Shown here: in pieces, positions 12,073-25,589 of the stretch
Layout of the letters: every line of letters starts with the position of its first letter
Numbering within the stretch: position 1 is the stretch's first letter
Origin: CAVVZJ01 sp963752755
GTDB taxonomy: Bacteria; Planctomycetota; Planctomycetia; Isosphaerales; Isosphaeraceae
Reading direction: 5' to 3'
Assembly: GCA_963752755.1 (NCBI GenBank)
Contig: CAVVZJ010000015.1
Span: 62,001-126,000 of the forward strand
DNA: 64,000 nt
Notes under the pieces: generated by a model
Seen by the model: the letters and a program-made list of their open reading frames with translations, nothing else
What the model was told of the DNA's origin: nothing
Databases searched by the model: none
Position numbers and translations under genes: made by a program

Positions 12073-12324
12073 GGATTTCCTCCCGCCTTCGACCCCGAAC
12101 TGCCCGTCATCGTTTCGTGAAGCCACGCCCTCGATGCCAGCCTCAGGATGATACCGCGCGCGTTCTGCGGACGACCGGGCCCGCGGTTACCTCTCGATCC
12201 TAGCATCCCGCGCGATGTTTAACAATCTCCCCGCCCCGGGATCCAGGACGTTTGCAAAGTCCGATTCGCTCATTATTTTCTTGACGGGGAGGGACTTGCT
12301 CCATCTACACCGGGACGGACCACC

Positions 12325-13460
12325 ATGAGCTCCCCAACCGCCGATTCGCTCCTGGCCGCCTTCGGCCGGATCACCGACCCCCGAGACCGTCGTGGGGTCC
12401 GCCACCCGTTCGATAGCCTGTTGGCCTTGACCTTCCTCGGCTTACTCTGCCGCCAGGTCGATATCGCGGCCATCGCCCGTTGGGCCAAGCACAACTGGCG
12501 CCAGTTGCGCGAGCCCTTGGGCTTCACGCGATCGTACGCGCCCCACTCCACCACGCTCATCCGGGCGGCCGCCTGCTACCGCGTCGAGCAGTTCCGCGAG
12601 GCCCTGGCCCTCTGGCTGGCCGCCGTGCTGGCCGAGGATGGCCCGACAGTCGCCGCCGTCGATGGCAAGACCAGCAAGCAGGCCTTCGACCGCGACGGCC
12701 ACCCGATCCACGTGCTCAACGTCTTCGCCCATGAGCTGAAGCTCGCCCTGGCCGGCTGGCCGACCGACGGCGATAAGAAGACCGAGCCGGAGGTGCTCAA
12801 GGCCCACCTCGACGAGTTGTTCGCCGCCTATCCCTCCTTGCGGGTGCTGACCGGCGACGCGATGTTCTGCCAGCGTCCGCTGGCCCGAGCGATCATCGAG
12901 GCCGATCGGGACTACCTCCTGGCGGTCAAGGACAACCAACCCGAGTTGCACGCGGCCGCCGGTCTGGCCTTCGCGGCCGCCACGGCCGAGACCGCCGCCG
13001 CCACGACGCGGGAAAAAAACGCGGCGGCGTGGTGACACGACGGCTCTGGCTGGACGTCGCCACGGCCGACTATGCGTCCGAGACGCTGAACTTCCCTGGG
13101 CTCCGGATGCTGCTGCGGGTCGACTGCGAGAGCCGTCCCCGCGGCGGCGAGCCGACCGTCGAGACGCGGTACTTCGCCAGCAGCCTGGACCCGTCCCGGG
13201 TCACAGCCGGCCGGTTGCGGGAACTGGTGCGGGGCCATTGGCAGGTGGAGAACCGCCTGCATTACGTGCGGGACGTGACGATGGGAGAGGACGCGAACCG
13301 GACCCGCACCGGGTCCGGCCCACAGGTGCTGGCGGCGATGAGGAACCTGGCGATCAGTACCCTCCGCGCCGACGCCGCGACGAACATCGCCGCAGCGCTA
13401 CGGCGTAACGCCGCTCGCGTCGGTGAGTTGATCGCCAGACTGTGTAGATTGAAATACTGA
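12325..13460 (+). CDS. ISAs1-family transposase, probable -1 programmed frameshift
   Basis: DDE transposase of about 377 residues made from two overlapping frames. The first (12325-13035) has the family N-terminus (LAAFGRITDPRDRRGVRHPF), VAAVDGKTSKQAFDRDG with a catalytic Asp, and LTGDAMFCQRPLARAI with the second Asp. The second (up to 13460) has LVRGHWQVENRLHYVRDVTM, holding the catalytic Glu. The first frame stops soon after GAA AAA AAC at 13012-13020. Slipping one base back on A_AAA_AAC gives REKKRGGVVTRRLWLDVATA, which keeps the family's conserved run between the two halves. The intact termini and perfect target duplication suggest a recently active element. Confidence 0.85.
13014..13020 (+). 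promoter_or_regulatory. Slippery heptamer A_AAA_AAC (-1 frameshift site)
   Basis: In the ISAs1 transposase the heptamer lies exactly in phase (third base of GAA, then AAA, then AAC). A canonical X_XXY_YYZ slip enters the second transposase frame. Confidence 0.65.
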
Positions 13461-13479
13461 TCGACCCTGCCCCGGGATC

Positions 13480-13841
13480 GGACCGGTCCTCGTCCGGCCC
13501 TCGGCGCCAGGGCACCGCGGTCGAGGCTGCTGGAAGGCCGGTTGTGCTTTGGGTTCCGTCGCAGCCGCGAGACTGCCGGTCACGGAGGCGGGCGATCCAA
13601 TGGGAATGATCGATGTCGACCCAAAAAAGCAACCCGATCGCCAAGGTGCTGTCGAGGAAGTCCAGGGTACGTGGGCATTCAAGCCGACCTGCTGACTGCG
13701 GATCGACCGCCCACACGTCGATCCCGACGCCGATCAGGCCGTCCCGGTTGCCCTCTCGGCCGATGTTAGGGCCTGCCCGGCGGCGACCGAGACGTCGCGG
13801 CTATCGGTGACACAAGCTCCAAACTTCCTGCGACGGATTCG
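13480..13841. other. Gene-poor stretch between ISAs1 and the IS4-family element
   Basis: No recognised gene. If the IS4-family element (13853-16284) is removed, a short minus-strand frame runs from 16440 through the target site into about 13740 (core RSRFGVVDRIRRR), of unknown nature. Confidence 0.3.
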
Positions 13842-14271
13842 GTCGACCACACGAATGGCACTTAGATTTTGCTAGCTCGTTTGAGCATCTGGAGTTTGAT
13901 CTCTTTCCGCGGCCTCTTCAGGCTCTCGTACCCCCTCGGCCCCTTCTTGGTCATGCGGGGCTCGAACCGGTCGGGCCGGTCGGCGACCCGATGGACCGCG
14001 ATGGCCCGGAGCAGCGGCCCGTAGAGTGCCGCCAGGTGCCCCGCGCCGAGGTGGGCCCGGGGGGCGATCAGCGGCCGGAACGCCTCGAGCACCTGGAGCG
14101 TCGCCTTGAAGCTGATCGAACGCGGCGCGACCCCCTCGCCGGCCGCCGCCTGCGCCATCACCGTGCGGATCAGGTTGTACGCCAGCACGTGCGTCCAGAT
14201 CTCCTTGCGCACGAGCTCCGGCGTCTTGCATCGCAGCCTGTCCATCTGGAGCGTGACTTTGATCGACCTCA

Positions 14272-15169
14272 GAGTCTGTTCCAAAAGGGGCGTCGGCTGT
14301 AGTTTGGGGGGATGGAACGCAAAGCCTACCCCAGCGACCTGACCGACGCCCAGTGGCGCCTCCTCGCTTCCCTGATCCCCGAGGCCAAGCCCGGCGGCAG
14401 GCCCCGCAAGTACGAGATGCGCGAGGTCATCAATGGCCTGCTCTACCTCAACCGCGAGGGCTGTTCCTGGCGGGCGTTGCCCCACGACCTGCCCCACTGG
14501 AAGACCTGCTACAACTTCTTCCGCCGGTTCGAGGCCGACGGCACCTGGGACGCCCTGGTCGCCGCGTTGCGGGGGGAGGTGCGGACGAAGCTCGGGCGCG
14601 CGCCGACGCCCAGCGGCGCCTGCATCGATAGCCAGTCGGCCAAGACGGCGCACGGCGGGGCCGAGGTCGGCGTCGATGGCGGCAAGATGGTGCGGGGCCG
14701 CAAGCGACATATCGTCACCGACACGCTGGGGTTGCTGCTGATCGTCGTGGTCACCGCGGCGAACCTCGACGACGGGGCGACGGCGCCGCGGCTGCTGGCC
14801 GGTCTGCCCGCCGTGATGTTCCCCCGGCTGGCCGTGGTGTGGGCGGACCGGAAGTACCGCAACTCCCGGCTCGACGCCTGGCTGTCGGGCCAGGACCGGC
14901 TCCGCGTGGAGGTGAGCTCGAAGCCCGAGGGCGAGCGGGGGTTCAAGCCGCTGAAGGTGCGGTGGGTGGTCGAGCAGACCTTCGGCTGCCTGCTGCGGTG
15001 GCGGCGGCTGGTGCGGGACTTCGAGCGGCTGCCGGAGACGAGCGCGGCGATGGTCAAGCTCAGCTCGATCCATCGGATGGTCCGCCGTGCCCGGCCGCCG
15101 CGATGGCGGAAGAAATTCCGCTACAAGCGGCCGCCCAAAGCGGCCGCTTGAGTCTTTTGGAACAGTCTC
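14272..15169 (+). mobile_element. IS5-family insertion sequence, copy 1 (898 bp)
   Basis: The terminal repeats are GAGTCTGTTCCAAAAG at the left and the matching GAGACTGTTCCAAAAG (reverse complement) at the right. The 3-bp duplication TCA lies at 14269-14271 and 15170-15172. A near-identical copy of the same length lies inverted at 28931-29828. Confidence 0.92.
14312..15151 (+). CDS. IS5-family transposase (copy 1)
   Basis: Intact 279-residue DDE transposase. The N-terminus (MERKAYPSDLTDAQWRLL, then GGRPRKYEMREVINGLLYL and GCSWRALPHDLPHWKT) is the DUF4096-type domain of this family. The catalytic core has SGACIDSQSAKTAHGGAEV with the first Asp, TAANLDDGATAP and VWADRKYRNSRLDAWL with the second, and WVVEQTFGCLLRWRRLVRDF with the Glu. 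The tail is basic (RWRKKFRYKRPPKAAA). It differs from copy 2 by Met versus Thr in LPAV(M/T)FPRL. An intact frame and identical length in both copies point to recent transposition. Confidence 0.92.
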   Translation: MERKAYPSDLTDAQWRLLASLIPEAKPGGRPRKYEMREVINGLLYLNREGCSWRALPHDLPHWKTCYNFFRRFEADGTWDALVAALRGEVRTKLGRAPTPSGACIDSQSAKTAHGGAEVGVDGGKMVRGRKRHIVTDTLGLLLIVVVTAANLDDGATAPRLLAGLPAVMFPRLAVVWADRKYRNSRLDAWLSGQDRLRVEVSSKPEGERGFKPLKVRWVVEQTFGCLLRWRRLVRDFERLPETSAAMVKLSSIHRMVRRARPPRWRKKFRYKRPPKAAA

Positions 15170-16442
15170 TCAGATCGAGCTCGTTGTTCCACCGGGCCCG
15201 GTACAGCTCGGCCCGCTCCTCCCGGCTCGCCTGGGCAGGGTCCAGCAGGGTCGTCACCACCACGATCGACCGGGTCCGGAACCCCGCCTGCTCCACCCGG
15301 AATCGCACCTCGCGGACCGTGATCGCCTCGGGCAGCTCGTTGTAGGTCTTCCGGTCCACCGAGCGGATCGACGTGGGCTTCTTCCACACGACGAGGTGGT
15401 CGTCCTTGCCCAGGCGCCTCCCCTTGCGGAAGTCGGCCCGGCGGTGCGCCGAGAGGCGGCTGACGGTGTCGACGCCCCGCTGCTTGAGCAGGTACATGCC
15501 GACCCAGCCCGACATCAGGCGGTCGCCCAGCAGCACGTCGCCGGGGCGGAGCACGTCCCACAGCTGGCGCAGGAGGCTGACCTCGCCCTGGCCCTTGCCG
15601 GCGTAGCGGCCGATGCCCAGGTCGAGGATCGCGCCGCAGGACAGCGAGATGATGGCCCCGATCCGAGCGGGGGCGGAGCTCGTCCCGGGGACCTGGTTAT
15701 AGGCCAGCGGGTACTCGCGCCGGTTCTCCGGGGTGTCGGGCATGGAGACCGTGGACCCGTCGAACAGGCAGACGCGTCGGCCCTTCCAGAGCCAGCGACG
15801 ATCGACCTGCGTTGCGTCGACGAGGCGGGCCACGGCGGCGAAGAACCGCTCAGGCAGGCGCTTCCGCGCCTGGCAGTAGCCGCCTGTGTCCGAGCTGCAC
15901 GGCGGCAGCCCCTCGGCGACGCGATGCGCGATCAGTCGGGCGACCGCGGCGCGGCCGGACTGGTCGGCATTGAGCACCTGGCCGAGGAAGACCCAGAGGG
16001 TCACAAGCGGGGTGAAGATGCGGTCGTTCCAGGCCGCCTTGATCTCGGCCATCGCCTCGGTGAGGCACCCCGACGAGAGGACATCGGCGAAGGGGAGTTC
16101 GCCCCCCTGGAGGAACTCCCGCCGAAGGGTGTCGACCTGCTGGCGAAGACGTCCGTGCGAAGGGCCTCGCATCGCTCTGGCTCCGGGTTGGAGGAGGAGT
16201 GCACCTGCCCCCATCAGAGCCAGAGCCCCGCTATCGCTGTATCCCGATCTCAGGCTGTAGCTTGTGGAAATCTAAGTGCCATTCGTCGACCACACCGAAG
16301 CGCGAGCGATATTTCGTCCCACCGCGAGAAGTCGTGTGATCCGGTGCCGCGATGCGGGCTAAATTCCACCAGCCACCTTCACGAGCAGCGCGTCGACAAC
16401 GGCCTTCTCTCCGCCTGAAGGCGATTACTGAGCGTTGCATAG

Positions 16443-17952
16443 TTCTACTGTCTGAAGTCGCTTGAACGGTCGCAAGGCTTTTTGTACTAGTACCTTCCAG
16501 AGGACATCACTCGATGGAAGGAGCACCTGAGATGGAGCCCCGATACCAACGCCGTAAGGAACAACTCCTCGCTGACTGCCAGGTCCCTCCCACCCTCTTC
16601 CGCGGGGTCATGAGCCGGCTGGAGTCCTTCGCCCAACCGTTGGTCGCCTCGCTCCCCAGTCCGGAGAGTCGGACGCACTCCCGGACCTACCTCGCCGGCC
16701 TGCTGTCCGACGTCGAGCGCAAGAACGCCGAGGCGATCGCCTCTCGCTACGACCTCGACCGCCAGACGATCCAGCGGTTCGTCGGCGAAGTGGACGGGAA
16801 CCATGACCCGCTGATCGGAGCACTGACCCGCCAGGTCGCCGGCGCGATCGGCCGGCCCGACGCCGTGCTCGTGTTCGACCCCTCGGCCTTCCCCAAGAAG
16901 GGGGCCGCCTCGGTCGGCGTGCAGCGGCAGTGGTGCGGCCGGCTCGGCAAGGTCGACAACGGCCAGGTCGGCGTCTTCCTCGGCTACGTCAGCGACGACG
17001 AGCAGGCCCTGGTCGACTTCCGGCTCTACTTGCCCCGCGAGTGGGCCCAGGACCGGAAGCGCCGCCAGAAGGCCGGCGTCCCCAAGGGCGTCAAGTCCCG
17101 GACGCGGCACGAATTGGCCCTGGAGATGCTTCCGCGGCGCGGCGGGGTGCTGCCGCACGGCTGGGTCGCCAGCGACGACGAGATGGGCCGGCCCGCATGG
17201 TTCCGCAAGCGGTTGGCCTGCGATGGGGAGTGTTACCTGCTGGCCGTGCCCTCGCACACGTCCGTCCGCGACCTGGAGGAACCGCCGCCGCCGTATGGCG
17301 GTCACGGTCGCCGGCCCAAGGCCCCATTCCGTCGGGTGCAGACCTGGTGCGCGGCGCTGCCGGTGGAGGCCTGGACGAAGCTCAGGGTTCGGGACGGCGA
17401 GAAAGGCCCCCTGGAGGTCGAGAGCGTCGCCCGGCGGGTCGAGTCGAAGGTCGCCCGGCGGGTCGTCGGGTTCGAGGAGACGCTGGTGGTCGTGCGGTAC
17501 AGGGACGGCGGTGTGCTCAAGCACGACTACCACCTTTCCCACTCCGCGGCCGGTACGCCGCTGGTGGAGTTCGCCCGGGTGGCCAAGGCGGAGCACCGGA
17601 TCGAGGAGGGCCTGAAGCGGTCCCAGAGCGAGGCGGGGTTGGGGGAATATCAGGTGCGGAACTGGCGCGGGTGGCACCACCACATGACGCTGTCCCTGAT
17701 CGCGACGTGGTTCCTCGTGGTGGAGGGGCGTGGGGGGAAAAAAGGTGGTCCCGGCGCGGACCGTGCCGCAGGTGCGGCTGGGGCTGCGCTGATCCTGCAC
17801 CGGGCCAGCGGTTGCGACGCGCCGAGTCGGGTGGCACGCGAGAGAACGCGCCGGCTGGAGCGGAACGAGTCGGCACGGCTCTACCATTACAAAGCACGTA
17901 ATCAAATGGCACCATTGAGGATCAGTCCGCACGAGCGGCCTAGACAGTAGAA
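16443..17952 (+). mobile_element. IS701-family insertion sequence with 4-bp duplication
   Basis: The ends are TTCTACTGTCT at 16443 and its complement ending at 17952. The flanking 4-mer ATAG is repeated at 16439-16442 and 17953-17956. Excising it restores the IS630 terminal repeat with one mismatch to the far end. Confidence 0.88.
16532..17950 (+). CDS. IS701-family transposase
   Basis: DDE transposase of about 472 residues. The ATG at 16532 is preferred over the in-frame ATG at 16514 because GAAGGAG lies 8 bases before it. Family landmarks are VFDPSAFPKKGAASVGVQRQ, holding the first Asp, GVLPHGWVASDDEMGRPAWF and the C-terminal block RVAKAEHRIEEGLKRSQSEA with the catalytic Glu. Near 17735 the protein reads RGGKKGGPGADRAAGAAGAA, whereas the +1 frame reads KKVVPARTVPQVRLGL, which resembles the usual family sequence. 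The true frame returns at ALILHRASG. Two compensating indels over about 50 bases beside a GGGGGGAAAAAA run are therefore likely. The product may still be full length. Confidence 0.85.
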   Translation: MEPRYQRRKEQLLADCQVPPTLFRGVMSRLESFAQPLVASLPSPESRTHSRTYLAGLLSDVERKNAEAIASRYDLDRQTIQRFVGEVDGNHDPLIGALTRQVAGAIGRPDAVLVFDPSAFPKKGAASVGVQRQWCGRLGKVDNGQVGVFLGYVSDDEQALVDFRLYLPREWAQDRKRRQKAGVPKGVKSRTRHELALEMLPRRGGVLPHGWVASDDEMGRPAWFRKRLACDGECYLLAVPSHTSVRDLEEPPPPYGGHGRRPKAPFRRVQTWCAALPVEAWTKLRVRDGEKGPLEVESVARRVESKVARRVVGFEETLVVVRYRDGGVLKHDYHLSHSAAGTPLVEFARVAKAEHRIEEGLKRSQSEAGLGEYQVRNWRGWHHHMTLSLIATWFLVVEGRGGKKGGPGADRAAGAAGAALILHRASGCDAPSRVARERTRRLERNESARLYHYKARNQMAPLRISPHERPRQ

Positions 17953-17967
17953 ATAGAGAAGTAAACT

Positions 17968-18752
17968 TCACGGCTCCAACTCGGCACCCTCGAAGAAGGA
18001 CCGGACGAGAGCCCGTCTCTGCCGCACGCGACCGAGGGCCAGATGGAGTTCCCTGTGCAGTTGGTCCAAGTCCAGGCAAGCCAGGTTGCGCAGCGCGACC
18101 TTCTTCAGGTGCTTCCACAACCATTCCACGGGGTTCAGGTCCGGCGCGTACGCCGGCAACGGCTCCAAGTGGATCTTGCCGCGGGCCTCAGCCACGAACT
18201 CCTGGACCGCGGCCCGCCGGTGGATCGGAGACCCGTCCCAGATGACCAACAGCCGGTCCCCTACCAGGCGGCCCAGGGGAACGAGGAACTCGATGCTGTG
18301 CAACCCGTTCAGCGACTTCGGCCGCACCAGCGAATACACCTTACCCTGCGGGGTCACGCCGCCCAGGACCGACAGGTGGTCGCGCGTTTGCCACTCGTCC
18401 ATGATCGGAGTCTGGGCCTTCGGGGCGTAGGTCTGGACGACCCCCGGCAGCAGGTAGAACCCCGACTCGTCCACGCAAACAAGGTCCCGGCGCTGGCGGC
18501 AGGCCTTCTCCTTCAGCGCGGGCCACGACTCGACCCGCCAGCGCTCGATCGCCTCCTCGTCCCGCTGGATCGCCCGAGTGATGGGGACCGGCGGGGTCCA
18601 TCCCAGGCGCTTCAAGAGCCGCGACACCTGGCTCCTGCTGTACGAGACCCCGAACTCTTCGAGGAGGACCCCGGCGACTCGATCACCGGTCCAGACGTCC
18701 CCTCGGAAGCCGTAGGGCTCGGGTCCGTGCCAGAGGAAATCGGGGATCAGCC
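17968..18752 (-). pseudogene. IS630-family transposase, C-terminal part
   Basis: Carries the DDE core: LVCVDESGFYLLPGVVQTYA (Asp-Glu), LVIWDGSPIHRRAAVQEF (second Asp) and AYAPDLNPVEWLWKHLKKVA (Glu with the typical PDLNPVE). The reading enters from LIPDFLWHGPEPYGFRG at the ISAs1 junction. The missing N-terminal part is at 28514-28748; joining across the 10-bp duplication restores LTPEQLRLIPDFLWHGPE. The gene is dead because of the insertion. Confidence 0.88.
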
Positions 18753-18869
18753 CAGGGCCAGCGCGCACTTTTATGACGATTTGGCAAACTCTGCGGTCTT
18801 GCGCCGCTCGTCGGACCGGGTCTACCGACCACCGTGTCGTGAACCCGACCCGGGGGTCGGAGGTCGGCG

Positions 18870-19100
18870 ATGGCGAGCCCCCGCAGCAGGCGGGACGAGA
18901 TCGGGGAGTCCTTCTCCGCCCTGGAGGACCCACGCTCCCCCCGCAACCGGCGGCACCCCCGGCCCGGCGTCCTGGTCCTCGCCGTCCTGGCGGTCCTCGC
19001 CGGCGCCGCCGGGCCCACCGCCATCGCCCGCTGGGCCGAGGGCCAGGCCGAACTCCTCACCGGCCGGCTCGACCGGCCCCACGGCATCCCCGGCAAGGAC
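18870..19100 (+). pseudogene. ISAs1 transposase, N-terminal remnant
   Basis: Reads MASPRSRRDEIGESFSALED, then LVLAVLAVLAGAAGPTAIAR and RLDRPHGIPGKDV, the conserved N-terminal domain of ISAs1/H-repeat transposases. It ends exactly at the GTAAGCG terminus at 19101. The catalytic core is absent here. Confidence 0.85.
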
Positions 19101-19119
19101 GTAAGCGTATTACGGACTA

Positions 19120-19685
19120 CACCCCGTCCAAGGGCACCTATCCTGCCATCGGCTTGGCGGCCATCTCTGGGTCGTCCACACGAGTACGGTGTACCGTTGT
19201 GTCTCGGGAGGAGAGAATGGCGGGGGGAGCCCGGCGGCTCGGGGCCACCAGCCCGCGCAGCGCACGGTGGTACGCCCGAAACGCGCGAAGAGGGCGGACC
19301 CGGATGGCGAGGTCCAAGGGCAAAGACACCACCGACGCCGGGCTCGTTTTCGCCCCGTACAACCGGGCGACGGGGACCGGCATAGTCTTCGGTAGCGACC
19401 TCGGCTGGGGCGGTCCCAAAGCGTTCACCCTCGCCTGCTGGACGAGGTAAGCCGCAGCACCCAGGACCGCGCCGCGCGGGTCGAGGGAAGCGACGCGAGG
19501 TCGAATTTGCCGGCGATCGACGCCGCGCTGCGCCGGGCCGCCTCACCGGCCTGACCGGGCACGACTCGACGCGCCAGGACGTCAGGGCCTCCCCGAGCCG
19601 GGGAATGGGACCCGGATGACCTCATCTCCGATTTTTCGGTCCCGGTTTCCGGCGGGCGCGCGGATAAAGGGTATGGGGGACCCTC
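19120..19685. other. Stretch upstream of the sigma factor, no recognised gene
   Basis: Several short frames, none with family resemblance. It would hold the promoter of the sigma factor/kinase genes if these are expressed. Confidence 0.3.
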
Positions 19686-20324
19686 ATGGACAAGACGCCC
19701 GGCGACCTGACCGACCCGATCGAGCGGCTCCGCGGCGGTGACCGCCGGGCGCTGGCCGCGCTGCTGGACCGGCACCGTGACGGGCTCCGGCGCATGGTGG
19801 AGCTGCGCCTGGACCCGCGGCTCCGGGCCCGGCTGGACGCCTCCGACGTCCTCCAGGAGGCGTTCCTCGACGTCGCCAAGGACCTGGACGCCTACCTGGC
19901 CGCCCCGGGGCTTCCCCCGCTGCTCTGGCTCCGCCTGCACGTCGGCCGGCGGTTGACGACGTTGCACCGTCAGCATCTGGGCGTGCGGATGCGCGACGCG
20001 GGGTTGGAGATCTCGCTCTACCAGGGCGCGATGCCGGAGGCGAGCTCCGCGGCGCTGGCCTCGATGCTCCTGGGACGGCACACCTCCCCGACCCAGGCGG
20101 CCCAGCGTGCCGAGCGGATCCTGAGGGTCCAGGAGGCTCTGAACAGCCTCGACCCGCTCGACCGCGAGGTCCTCGCCCTGCGACACTTCGAGCAGCTCGG
20201 CCGGTCCGAGGCGGCCGAGGTGCTCGGGATCACGCCGGAGGCGGGGGCGAAGCGGTATTTCCGCGCCCTGAAACGACTCCAAGACGCGCTGGCGACGCTG
20301 CCCGGCGGTGGAGAGGATCTTTGA
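19686..20324 (+). CDS. ECF-type RNA polymerase sigma factor
   Basis: Intact 212-residue sigma-70 family protein that would direct RNA polymerase to a small set of promoters. The region 2 part spans about residues 10-90 (LLDRHRDGLRRMVELRLDPR, then LDASDVLQEAFLDVAKDLDA); region 4 spans about 145-205 (LNSLDPLDREVLALRHFEQL, then RSEAAEVLGITPEAGAKRYF). It is followed after 2 bases by a Ser/Thr kinase gene, the pairing typical of planctomycete ECF groups where the kinase is thought to control the sigma factor. A GGAGAGG near its 3' end can serve the kinase start. Its place inside an IS66-bounded segment is unusual. Confidence 0.88.
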   Translation: MDKTPGDLTDPIERLRGGDRRALAALLDRHRDGLRRMVELRLDPRLRARLDASDVLQEAFLDVAKDLDAYLAAPGLPPLLWLRLHVGRRLTTLHRQHLGVRMRDAGLEISLYQGAMPEASSAALASMLLGRHTSPTQAAQRAERILRVQEALNSLDPLDREVLALRHFEQLGRSEAAEVLGITPEAGAKRYFRALKRLQDALATLPGGGEDL

Positions 20325-20326
20325 CG

Positions 20327-25341
<5,015 letters not shown>

Positions 25342-25589
25342 TCCGCTCGGGTCTGTCGAGGTGGCTGGCCAGTCCGGGTAGGGACCGGGCCATGCAAGGG
25401 CTGCGAAGGCGGAGCCAACGGGACGGGGAGTGCTTCTGACGAGGTCTTCAGCGTCCCCGTCCCGCGACCACCGCCGGTTCGGCGTGAAGACCGAGGAGTT
25501 CACCCGCCTGACAGACACGATCGCGTGTGGGCGGGCCACCCGACAGGCCCGGAGCGGTCGTAGACGACTTCGCGTCACGAGGCGCCAAC
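25342..25589. other. Spacer between kinase gene and IS66 tnpC
   Basis: No gene and no IS66-type terminus (GTAAGCG) was found here, although a normal IS66 should end shortly after tnpC. This absence is the reason the left end at 19101 is proposed as the partner of the right end. Confidence 0.4.

Larger units (their letters stand above)
12244..13469 (+). mobile_element. ISAs1-family insertion sequence (copy 1) with 10-bp target duplication
   Basis: Complete 1226-bp element. The ends read CAGGACG (left) and CAGGGTCG (right, reverse complement). The flanking 10-mer CCCCGGGATC occurs at 12234-12243 and again at 13470-13479, the 8-10 bp duplication expected of this family. It carries one transposase, encoded in two phases joined at an A7 tract. 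It sits between the DUF1592 gene start and a gene-poor stretch. Confidence 0.9.
13862..16214 (-). pseudogene. IS4-family transposase split by an IS5-family insertion
   Basis: The N-terminal part (16214 down to 15170) has the start MGAGALLLQPGARAM, the DDE residues around CLFDGSTVSMPDTPENR and LRPGDVLLGDRLMSGW, and reaches LYRARWNNELDL. The C-terminal part (14271 to 13862) resumes at RSIKVTLQMDRLRCKTPELV and ends LKRASKI, with its stop inside the terminal repeat. Deleting the IS5 element plus one TCA restores GAG CTC GAT CTG AGG TCG ATC, so the original read YRARWNNELDLRSIK. That is the Y-(2)-R-(3)-E-(6)-K signature of the IS4 family. The gene was intact before the IS5 element landed in the signature itself. 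Confidence 0.9.
13853..16284 (-). mobile_element. IS4-family element, interrupted by an IS5-family element, 11-bp target duplication
   Basis: The outer ends are GAATGGCACTTAGATTT at 13853 and its reverse complement ending at 16284. The flanking 11-mer GTCGACCACAC is present at 13842-13852 and 16285-16295, matching the long duplications of IS4 relatives. Removing the nested 898-bp IS5 element and one copy of its TCA duplication leaves about 1.53 kb, normal for the family. Confidence 0.9.

Noticed and set aside
17700..17800. IS701 transposase as a programmed-frameshift gene at GGGGGGAAAAAA
   Set aside because: The alternative frame is +1 and stops soon after, while the original frame continues to a normal C-terminus; compensating indels are simpler.
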